64,000 nt of DNA from Tenericutes bacterium HGW-Tenericutes-2 (lineage in GTDB: Bacteria; Bacillota_I; Bacilli_A; Acholeplasmatales; Acholeplasmataceae), in contig PGXL01000004.1 of NCBI GenBank assembly GCA_002839095.1, forward strand, positions 62,001 to 126,000. The letters are read 5' to 3'. The notes below the pieces were generated by a model. The model made no database searches. It was not told the origin of the DNA and saw nothing but the letters and a program-made list of their open reading frames with translations. Position numbers and translations under genes: made by a program. Below are positions 1-7,235 of the stretch, one piece after another (position 1 is the first letter of the stretch; each line of letters opens with the position of its first letter).

Positions 1-504
1 TCTAGCTCGGGTAAATCGACATTTTCAAAAAGAATCGGTAATGTATATAACATACCTGTTCTTCATATTGATAAGATATTTTTCGCACCCAATTGGGTCG
101 AAAGAGAAAAAAACCAAGTCGAAAAAGAAATCAGAACATTTATGAAAAATGAATCATGGATTATTGATGGTTTATATAGAAATCACGCAAAGGAAAGATT
201 TGAGATTGCAGAGCAAATCTTTATTTTCGATTTTAATCGTTTCAAATGCCTTTATGGAGCAATCGTAAGACGTGTTAAATTCCATAATCAAATTCGTGAT
301 TCCATCGCGGATGGTTGTAAGGAAAGATTAAACTTTAGCTTTATATGGTGGATACTATTTGGTGGACGTAAAAAAGAGTCTAAAAATCTATTAAAAAGCA
401 TTAAAACAGCCTATGAAAAAAAGGTGATTGTCTTTAAGACAAGAAAACAAGCAAGCCAATACTTAAAAAAAATAGGATATACTGGTTCACTCAAATATGA
501 ATAA
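1..504 (+). CDS. P-loop kinase-like protein, FlaR/topology-modulation type (5' end missing)
   Basis: The reading frame is open from base 1 and ends at TAA 502-504, so the start lies outside the window. The first visible residues, SSSGKSTFSKRIG, are the end of a Walker A loop, followed by a strand with an acidic residue (LHIDKIFF) and a Trp-containing stretch (APNWVERE). This order, then a WIIDG strand and a basic, helix-rich C-terminus, is typical of the small adenylate-kinase-fold proteins annotated as topology modulation protein (FlaR) or AAA family ATPase. The substrate is unknown. About 167 residues are visible, close to the full family length of roughly 170-180. An internal ATG at 142 would lose the P-loop and is not the real start. 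Family assignment is good; cellular role is not established. Confidence 0.75.
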   Translation, partial: SSSGKSTFSKRIGNVYNIPVLHIDKIFFAPNWVEREKNQVEKEIRTFMKNESWIIDGLYRNHAKERFEIAEQIFIFDFNRFKCLYGAIVRRVKFHNQIRDSIADGCKERLNFSFIWWILFGGRKKESKNLLKSIKTAYEKKVIVFKTRKQASQYLKKIGYTGSLKYE

Positions 505-517
505 ATTCATATAATCA

Positions 518-546
518 TTGTGAAAAGACTAGTTCTATCGTATAAT
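518..546 (+). promoter_or_regulatory. Sigma-A-type promoter for gltX
   Basis: TTGTGA (518-523) and a perfect TATAAT (541-546) are separated by 17 bp. They lie just after the preceding stop codon and 30 bp before the gltX start, giving a leader of roughly 25 nt. Confidence 0.75.
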
Positions 547-575
547 ATAAATTGCACGTAAGGATGTGTTTATAC

Positions 576-1919
576 ATGAGCAAAGTACGCGTAAGATACG
601 CACCAAGTCCAACAGGGCAACTACATATAGGAAATGCACGCAGTGCATTATTTAATTATTTATTCGCACGTCACTTCGGTGGCGATTTTATTGTACGCAT
701 TGAGGATACTGACGTTGCTAGAAATGTTATTGGCGGTGAAGAGTCACAGCTTGCAAATCTATCATGGTTAGGCTTGGATTGGAATGAATCACCAGATAAG
801 GGTGGTAAGTATGGTCCATATCGTCAATTGGAAAGACTTGACACCTATCAAAAGTATGCAAACGAACTGCTAGAAAAGGGACTTGCATATAAGGAATACA
901 GAGAAGATGGCAAGAAATTTGCGATCCGCTTTAAGGTTCCTCAGGATGTTGATTATGTATTTAAGGATATTGTTCGCGGAGAACTCAAATTCAATAGTAA
1001 AGATGTTGAAGATTGGATTTTAATGAAGGATAATGGAATTCCTACCTATAACTTCGCAGTTGTTATTGATGATCACTTAATGGAAATCACTCACGTGCTA
1101 CGTGGAGAAGAGCATATTACAAATACTCCAAAGCAAATGATGGTTTATCAGGCATTAGGTTGGGAGATTCCTCAGTTTGGGCATATGACAATTATTGTCA
1201 ATGAACAAAAGAAAAAGCTCTCTAAAAGAGATAAAAACGTAATTCAATTTATTGCAGAATATAAGGATATGGGATATCTTCCTGAAGCGATGTTTAATTT
1301 TATTTCACTACTAGGTTGGTCTCCAACAGACAATCAAGAAATATTGTCTCAAGAAGAAATTATTAAAGCATTCGATCCAGCAAGACTATCTAAGGCGCCA
1401 GCAATGTTTGATAAAGACAAGCTAGCCTATGTCAACTCAAAATATATTAAGGCAATGTCAGTGGATGCACTTTCTGAATTAGCAAAGCCATTTTTACAAA
1501 AAGCGAATATTCAAATACATTCCGAGGAATGGTTGAAGCTACTTGTAGGAATATTCCATGACAGAATGTCATATGTCGGTCAAATCGTTGACCTATATCA
1601 CGCATTCTTCCATGACACATTTGAACTATCAGAGGAAGCATTCCAATTTTTAGTAGAAAACAACAGTTATCAAATTTTAGAAGTGTTCTATAATCACTTA
1701 AAATCAAGCGATTTTACATCAGAGTCGATAGAACCTTTAATTAAGCAAACAGGTATAGACACACAAACCAAAGGTAAACCACTCTTCATGAGTGCAAGAA
1801 TAGCAACAACCGGAGACATGCATGGTCCTAGTCTTCCAATATCTCTCGCACTTCTTGGGAAAGATCTTGTTTTAAAACGACTAGAAAACACAATGACAAA
1901 ATTAAGAGGTGAATCATGA
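576..1919 (+). CDS. gltX: Glutamate--tRNA ligase
   Basis: Cytoplasmic class I aminoacyl-tRNA synthetase that charges tRNA-Glu. The N-terminus RVRYAPSPTGQLHIGNA carries the HIGH-type ATP motif, and KKLSKRD near residues 213-219 is the KMSKS-type loop. An anticodon-binding helical region follows, for about 447 residues in total, slightly shorter than the usual 470-490. I chose ATG 576 because the protein then begins like other GluRS; an in-frame TTG at 552 would add eight residues without similarity. AAGGA lies about 11 nt upstream. Many Gram-positive relatives use a non-discriminating GluRS plus GatCAB; that cannot be decided from this sequence. The stop codon overlaps the next start (ATGA, 1916-1919), so the lipoprotein gene is co-translated. 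Confidence 0.96.
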   Translation: MSKVRVRYAPSPTGQLHIGNARSALFNYLFARHFGGDFIVRIEDTDVARNVIGGEESQLANLSWLGLDWNESPDKGGKYGPYRQLERLDTYQKYANELLEKGLAYKEYREDGKKFAIRFKVPQDVDYVFKDIVRGELKFNSKDVEDWILMKDNGIPTYNFAVVIDDHLMEITHVLRGEEHITNTPKQMMVYQALGWEIPQFGHMTIIVNEQKKKLSKRDKNVIQFIAEYKDMGYLPEAMFNFISLLGWSPTDNQEILSQEEIIKAFDPARLSKAPAMFDKDKLAYVNSKYIKAMSVDALSELAKPFLQKANIQIHSEEWLKLLVGIFHDRMSYVGQIVDLYHAFFHDTFELSEEAFQFLVENNSYQILEVFYNHLKSSDFTSESIEPLIKQTGIDTQTKGKPLFMSARIATTGDMHGPSLPISLALLGKDLVLKRLENTMTKLRGES

Positions 1920-3448
1920 AAAAAATGATAGGTATTTTATTTGCAGTACTGACTGTATTCCTACTCTCAAGCTGTAAGGAAGATTTAGGAGTCACTGCAG
2001 AATTTTCAAATATTGAACTTGGATTAACTTCAATTACATTCACTGTTGAAATAGATGATCCAGATGCGAAAATTACTGGTGCAGTAACTGTTAAGCTACA
2101 TAAGGCTGATGGAACAGTCGTTCATACAAAAGATATTACATCAGATACAGAGCTTGTAGATTACAATGTATCATCTTTAATCAATTCTGAAACGTATACG
2201 ATTAAAATATACGCAACCATTGGTAGAGAATCAGTTGTTATTGGTGAGCATCAATTCAAGCCACTTTCTGCAGCTACAATTCATATTACAACTCCTGAAG
2301 AATTTATGGATATGAAAAATAATCGTGCAGGAAATTATGTATTAGATAATGATTTAGATTTCACAGGAAAAACATTTGCTACACCATTCACTGCAGCGTT
2401 CTCAGGAACATTCGATGGCCAAGGATTTACTATCAGTAATATCACTTTTACAAGTGTTATCACCTATACAGGTGTATTTGGATATGTGTCATCTGGAACA
2501 ATTAAAAATGTAAATTTCGATCAAATCACAATCGGAACAAGCGCAGCTCCACTTTCGATGACTACGTCATCAAGAACTGGTATTATCGCAGGTTATGTAT
2601 CTTCAACATCCGCAAAAATTGAAAATGTAACTGTTTCAAACTCAAGCATTAACTATTCAAGTTCAAGTACAGTCCAAGCATTTGTTGGTGGACTTGTTGG
2701 TGAACTTAAGGGTGAAATGACTGATGTTGAATTAGATAATGTTGATGTCACTGTTAAAGCAACTTCTTATGGAAGAATTAGAGTTGGCGGTGCAGTTGGA
2801 TTATTGACTGAAGAAGCAAAGCTAAAGAGAGTGAAATCAGATGCTGATGTCAATGTTACATTAGATGCAGCATTAAGAAATAGAGACGTTCAACTTAATA
2901 TTGGTGGATTAATCGGTTATCATAACGCAAGAAACATCAATAAATCAGTTGAAGATCTTTATACTACAGGATCAGTAAATGTCAATGTCACATTCGGAAC
3001 GACAAGTGATGCAACTTCAGGAAACTATTCAGTATATGCTGGAGGTATTGCTGGTATTGCATATAGTAATGTAATTAACGCATTCTTTGGTGGATCTATT
3101 GATTTAACACACGTTAAAAACAATAATGAAGCTTCAGTTAACAAGAATTTCTATGTTGGTGGATTAATGGGCTTCTATGGCTCAAATAAAGCAATCGTTT
3201 CTGCAGTACGTCTTGGTGATGGTAATGAAATCAATGTCAATGTTTCTGATGACGTTACATTACGTGCATCTCAAGTATTCGGTCAAAATATTTCAGTAAG
3301 CACTCAACAGGTCGGAATATTTGGTACAGCACATTTAATGATTAATATGATAGATGAAAGTGCAACTGATACAGCTACAGTTTATACAACACTAGAAAAT
3401 TATTTCACAAGTGATTGGATGAATGCAGCGTTTGCAGCACTACCTTAA
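1916..3448 (+). CDS. Surface lipoprotein with GLUG-type repeats
   Basis: The 510-residue protein begins with a lipoprotein signal: MKKMIGIL, a hydrophobic stretch, then the lipobox LSSC with Cys20 as the predicted lipidation site. After an Ig/fibronectin-like region (about residues 25-120) there are repeated Gly-rich beta segments such as GVFGYVSSGTIKNVNF, GGLVGELKGEMTDVEL and IGGLIGYH, matching the GLUG motif of surface and adhesion-type beta-solenoid proteins. Composition is rich in Thr, Ser, Val and Asn, as expected for an exported protein. It shares ATGA with gltX and has no promoter of its own, which is an odd partner for a tRNA synthetase. The gene is closed by a terminator. Binding target unknown. 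Confidence 0.85.
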   Translation: MKKMIGILFAVLTVFLLSSCKEDLGVTAEFSNIELGLTSITFTVEIDDPDAKITGAVTVKLHKADGTVVHTKDITSDTELVDYNVSSLINSETYTIKIYATIGRESVVIGEHQFKPLSAATIHITTPEEFMDMKNNRAGNYVLDNDLDFTGKTFATPFTAAFSGTFDGQGFTISNITFTSVITYTGVFGYVSSGTIKNVNFDQITIGTSAAPLSMTTSSRTGIIAGYVSSTSAKIENVTVSNSSINYSSSSTVQAFVGGLVGELKGEMTDVELDNVDVTVKATSYGRIRVGGAVGLLTEEAKLKRVKSDADVNVTLDAALRNRDVQLNIGGLIGYHNARNINKSVEDLYTTGSVNVNVTFGTTSDATSGNYSVYAGGIAGIAYSNVINAFFGGSIDLTHVKNNNEASVNKNFYVGGLMGFYGSNKAIVSAVRLGDGNEINVNVSDDVTLRASQVFGQNISVSTQQVGIFGTAHLMINMIDESATDTATVYTTLENYFTSDWMNAAFAALP

Positions 3449-3463
3449 TAAAAAGTATAATTC

Positions 3464-3492
3464 AAGGGGAATCCTAGTGATTCCCTTTTTTA
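3464..3492 (+). terminator. Rho-independent terminator after the gltX-lipoprotein unit
   Basis: The stem GGGAATC/GATTCCC with a short CTAGT-type loop is followed by a run of T from 3485 onward. Confidence 0.8.
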
Positions 3493-3570
3493 TCTTTAAA
3501 ACGATCCTTTTTTAATTTTAAGAAATAAACTAGAGGCGAATCCAATGTATAATAAACATGGGTGATATAG

Positions 3571-5397
3571 ATGAAGATATCAAAAACTAGATTTATTAAC
3601 TATATTCGATGCAACCGTTACACGGCATTAGATGAGATCTATAGAGATCAATCTAAGGCTGTGGTATCTTTTACCGATGATCCAGAACTTGAAGATTTAA
3701 TTGGTGAAGAAAATAGAGAAAAGGTATCCTATCTTCTAGACGACATGTTTGATGAAGAAGATGAGGACATGCTTGAAAAAGAAGATCCTCAAATGGATAC
3801 AATGCTACCTTATTATTCACAAATCGAAATTCTTGCAGGTGCTGCCATTCAAAAAAGATTTAAGGGTGACGTCATCTATAGCTTAGATACCTACCAACAA
3901 AAAAGATTTGAGCATGAAATTGAAGGCTTTAACTTTTATTGTTTTCTAGATGGCTATCAAGAGGATAAAAACACAATTAGAGTTTTCGAGGTTAAAGCAA
4001 CCACCTCAAAAAAGTTTAAAGAGATTACCTATAAAAATAATGATGATGAAAAGGTACCTCTATTTGATTATTCACCAGAGGGTATTTTAATGCTTCAAGA
4101 AGATTTATTTGGTGATGTCAATGACGAATATAATAAAAAAATTGCTAGACTAAAAAATCGATTAACAAAAGAAGGTAGATATGTATATGATATTTCATAT
4201 CAAAGATTTGTATTAGAACGATCGATTCAAACCGGTAAAGAAATTAAATATTATTTAGTTGTTTTAAATAGTGATTATATTCATGAAGGACTCGTTAACG
4301 AAAGAAATGAACCAATCTATGGTGATGATATTGTTACATTAATTGATGTATCATCACTCACTAAAAAAATGATGAGTATTGTGGAAGAAGATATTTCTAT
4401 CGTGATCCAAAGACTAAACACAATGAATGCAAATCCTGTTAGTCTAGGCGGACATTGTCAAAGAAAAGATACAAGACAGTGTAAGTTTTATCCAATATGC
4501 TACAAGCACATTCCAGAAGAAAATAGTATATTCACCTATATTGGAGGACACAACGGATTTAAGGATGAAGCTGGCCAAAAGCATGAACGCTTTGACCTAA
4601 TTAATGAGGGGTTAGTTCACGCTACAGATATTCCAGTTTCATGGTTAAATAGAGATAATAACATCATTCAAAGACAAGTCATTGATTCAGACATTCCTTA
4701 TTATCACCCACCTAAAATTAGAGCAGGAATATCTATTTTAAAGTATCCAATTTATCACCTAGATTTTGAGACATTTCCATGTCCCCTACCAAGATTCAAG
4801 GGTGAAAAGCCATACAGTCAATCTCTATTTCAATACTCAATTCATATAGAGCACGCACCAGGTGTGTGCGACAAAGATAAGGATAACTATTCTTATATCG
4901 CGACCAAGCACATTGATTTAAGAAAAGATTTAATTGAAAAAATGCTAGAAGTAATCAAAGAAGATGGTGGATCCATTATGGTCTACAATCAATCGTTTGA
5001 ACAAACAAGATTAAAGGAAATGGCTGAGTTATATCCTGAATATCGGTCTAGACTTTTAGATATGGTAGACCGTCTATTCGATCTAATGTATCTTTTAAGA
5101 GGCAATCAAAAAATGTTTTCTCCTCTTGGTTTTGATAAGGAAGAATCTAAGGGAATCAACTTTTACCACAACAAACTAAATGGTTCATTTTCAATTAAAA
5201 AAGTACTACCAATTTTTAGTAATTTAACCTACAAGGGCATGGGTATATCCAACGGTACCGAGGCACTCGTTACCTATGCGAGATTTCCAATGATGGATCA
5301 AAAAACATTTGAACTCAAATATAATGAGCTTTTAGAATATTGTAAACAAGATACTTGGGCAATGGTAAAAATACTTGACGAACTGAGAAGCATTTAG
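3571..5397 (+). CDS. DUF2779 family nuclease: Cas4-like domain fused to a DEDDy exonuclease
   Basis: The 608-residue protein resembles DUF2779 proteins common in Mollicutes. What I see: Cys14 near the N-terminus, then LDGYQ (Asp127) and VFEVKATTS (Glu140, Lys142), a PD-(D/E)xK active-site pattern, then three more cysteines (296, 304, 310). One early Cys plus a late triplet is the iron-sulphur arrangement of Cas4/AddB-type RecB nucleases. The C-terminal part has YHLDFET (Asp398, Glu400), a middle region around Asp504, and YCKQD (Tyr590, Asp594), the YxxxD motif of DEDDy 3'-5' exonucleases. A very acidic insert sits at residues 36-75. The gene stands alone between two terminators, with TATAAT at 3548-3553 upstream and GGTGAT as a weak ribosome binding site. 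No CRISPR genes are nearby, so a DNA repair or RNA role is equally possible. Confidence 0.8.
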   Translation: MKISKTRFINYIRCNRYTALDEIYRDQSKAVVSFTDDPELEDLIGEENREKVSYLLDDMFDEEDEDMLEKEDPQMDTMLPYYSQIEILAGAAIQKRFKGDVIYSLDTYQQKRFEHEIEGFNFYCFLDGYQEDKNTIRVFEVKATTSKKFKEITYKNNDDEKVPLFDYSPEGILMLQEDLFGDVNDEYNKKIARLKNRLTKEGRYVYDISYQRFVLERSIQTGKEIKYYLVVLNSDYIHEGLVNERNEPIYGDDIVTLIDVSSLTKKMMSIVEEDISIVIQRLNTMNANPVSLGGHCQRKDTRQCKFYPICYKHIPEENSIFTYIGGHNGFKDEAGQKHERFDLINEGLVHATDIPVSWLNRDNNIIQRQVIDSDIPYYHPPKIRAGISILKYPIYHLDFETFPCPLPRFKGEKPYSQSLFQYSIHIEHAPGVCDKDKDNYSYIATKHIDLRKDLIEKMLEVIKEDGGSIMVYNQSFEQTRLKEMAELYPEYRSRLLDMVDRLFDLMYLLRGNQKMFSPLGFDKEESKGINFYHNKLNGSFSIKKVLPIFSNLTYKGMGISNGTEALVTYARFPMMDQKTFELKYNELLEYCKQDTWAMVKILDELRSI

Positions 5398-5399
5398 GA

Positions 5400-5437
5400 T
5401 ATAAACCACCAAGGGCAATCGGTGGTTTATACTTTTA
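5400..5437 (+). terminator. Terminator hairpin after the DUF2779 gene
   Basis: The 11-bp stem TATAAACCACC/GGTGGTTTATA with a 10-nt loop is followed by a short interrupted T tract (CTTTTAT). It is nearly symmetrical and the U tail is weak. Confidence 0.7.
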
Positions 5438-5480
5438 TAAAGCCAATTCCGTAAATATATGCCTTTTCATGTTCGATTTC

Positions 5481-5509
5481 TTGTTATTTCCTTTATTTTC
5501 ATTTATAAT
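5481..5509 (+). promoter_or_regulatory. Sigma-A-type promoter for cysS-mrnC-P-type ATPase
   Basis: TTGTTA (5481-5486), a 17-bp spacer and TATAAT (5504-5509), 23 bp ahead of the cysS start, with GAGGAGG between. Confidence 0.8.
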
Positions 5510-5532
5510 AAAACAAAGAGGAGGATACAACT

Positions 5533-6846
5533 ATGTTGAAGCTATACAACTCGTTAACAGGCACCATTGAACCATTTGAATCTATACAACCTAATAAGGT
5601 TTCAATGTATGTTTGCGGACCTACCGTTTATGGTGATATTCACCTTGGAAACGCTAGACCTGTAATCTTTTTTGATGTCGTAAAAAGATATTTAAAATTT
5701 ATCAATTATGATGTTCTTTTCGTCTCAAATATTACTGATGTGGATGACAAGATTATTGAAAAGGCCAAGGAGCTTAAGGTTAAAGAATCTGAGCTTACAA
5801 ACACATACACTAAACATTTTATCGATATGACATTAGCACTAGGTAGTGCAATGCCAGATATCATGCCTAAGGCTACAGAGTACATTCTTCAAATGATTGA
5901 ATACATCGAAGATTTAATTAAAAAGGGATTTGCTTATGCCAGACCAAGCGGAGTATATTTTAGAGTAGGTAAGGTAAGCGACTACGGAATTTTAAGTAAA
6001 CAAAATATTGATGAGCTAAGTCAAGGCGTGAGAATCACCTTAGATGACGAAAAGGAAGATCCTAGAGATTTTAGTATTTGGAAGGTAACCACAGATGGTA
6101 TATCCTTTGAATCCCCATGGGGTAGAGGAAGACCAGGATGGCACACTGAATGTGCTGTTATGAACCACGAAATTTTCGGACAAGAAATAGATATTCATGG
6201 TGGTGGATCAGATCTCAAATTTCCACATCATGAAAACGAAATTGCACAGACAGTAGTCCATGATCATCATCACCTTGCACGCGTTTGGATGCACGTCGGT
6301 AGACTCGATGTCAATGACGTCAAAATGAGTAAATCATTAGGTAACATTACACTCGTTAAGGATCTTTTACAGGACTATGATCCATTCGCATTTAGACTGC
6401 TTACCATCGGACATCATTATAGACAACCAATTAATTATACAGAGGATTTAATGGTACAGTTTGCTAAAGAATATGATAAAATTAAACGAAGCCTTAAAAA
6501 AGCTTTTTTAACCATCTCGCTTGCAAAGGCATATACAATGGAAGTTGATACCAATCAAATTGAAATCTTTAAATCATTAATGGATGATGATTTCAATATT
6601 CCCAATGTAATCACCTTGATTTATGATTTACTCAAGCAGATGAATAAAGCGAAGGATCCAAAATATCTTTCTGTTTTATACCAAACAACCAAAACAATTT
6701 TAGAGGTTTTAGGAATTATGCCTCAATATGAATTATCCGATGAAACCTTGATTCTCTATCGTGCTTGGGAAGATGCAAGAAACGATAAGGACTTTTCAAG
6801 AGCGGACCAATTGAGAGATCAGCTCACTGAGCGAGGGTGGATGTAA
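5533..6846 (+). CDS. cysS: Cysteine--tRNA ligase
   Basis: Cytoplasmic class I synthetase charging tRNA-Cys. Visible landmarks are MYVCGPTVYGDIHLGNA (zinc ligand Cys28 and the HIGH-type motif at 37-40), GWHTECAVM (second zinc Cys), HHENEIAQ (zinc His and Glu), and KMSKSLGN. At 437 residues it is a little shorter than the usual 460-470, mainly at the C-terminal anticodon-binding end. The strong GAGGAGG ribosome site fixes the start. The coding region overlaps mrnC by 10 nt, the same gene order as in Bacillus, so the two should be co-transcribed. Confidence 0.97.
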   Translation: MLKLYNSLTGTIEPFESIQPNKVSMYVCGPTVYGDIHLGNARPVIFFDVVKRYLKFINYDVLFVSNITDVDDKIIEKAKELKVKESELTNTYTKHFIDMTLALGSAMPDIMPKATEYILQMIEYIEDLIKKGFAYARPSGVYFRVGKVSDYGILSKQNIDELSQGVRITLDDEKEDPRDFSIWKVTTDGISFESPWGRGRPGWHTECAVMNHEIFGQEIDIHGGGSDLKFPHHENEIAQTVVHDHHHLARVWMHVGRLDVNDVKMSKSLGNITLVKDLLQDYDPFAFRLLTIGHHYRQPINYTEDLMVQFAKEYDKIKRSLKKAFLTISLAKAYTMEVDTNQIEIFKSLMDDDFNIPNVITLIYDLLKQMNKAKDPKYLSVLYQTTKTILEVLGIMPQYELSDETLILYRAWEDARNDKDFSRADQLRDQLTERGWM

Positions 6847-7235
6847 TATTGAATGGACTTACTTTAGCTTATATCGGAGATGCATACTATGAACTTTCAG
6901 TACGCACATATCTCGTCCAAAATAAACTAACCAATGTAAATGACTTGCATAAGAAAGCAATCCAGTTTACCTCTGGAGCTGCTCAAGCAGCTATTGTTAT
7001 CCAAATGATGGAAAAAAACATGATAACAGAGGAAGAAATAGAAACGTTCAAAAGAGGTAGAAACTCTAGTGGACCTGGAAGAAAAAATATTGACGCAAAG
7101 ACTTATCATTACGCAACAGGTTTTGAAGCACTCATCGGAGATCTCTATTTAAAAAATAAAGATAGAGCAGATGAACTCATCAAACTTGCTATTTTATACA
7201 TAGAGAAAGGAGATTTCAATGGAAAAGACAGTTGA
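6837..7235 (+). CDS. mrnC: Mini-ribonuclease 3
   Basis: A 132-residue RNase III catalytic domain without the double-stranded RNA-binding domain, as in Bacillus MrnC, which trims 23S rRNA precursor ends. NGLTLAYIGDAYYELSVR contains the conserved Asp of the active site, RGRNS and PGRKNIDAKTYHYATGFEALIGDLYL contain the conserved basic turn and the second acidic cluster (given here only as landmarks). The start is GTG 6837 inside the end of cysS; TTG 6849 is an alternative. Its 3' end overlaps the P-type ATPase start by 17 nt, with AGAAAGGAG serving as ribosome site. Family and role are secure from sequence and context. Confidence 0.93.
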   Translation: MDVILNGLTLAYIGDAYYELSVRTYLVQNKLTNVNDLHKKAIQFTSGAAQAAIVIQMMEKNMITEEEIETFKRGRNSSGPGRKNIDAKTYHYATGFEALIGDLYLKNKDRADELIKLAILYIEKGDFNGKDS

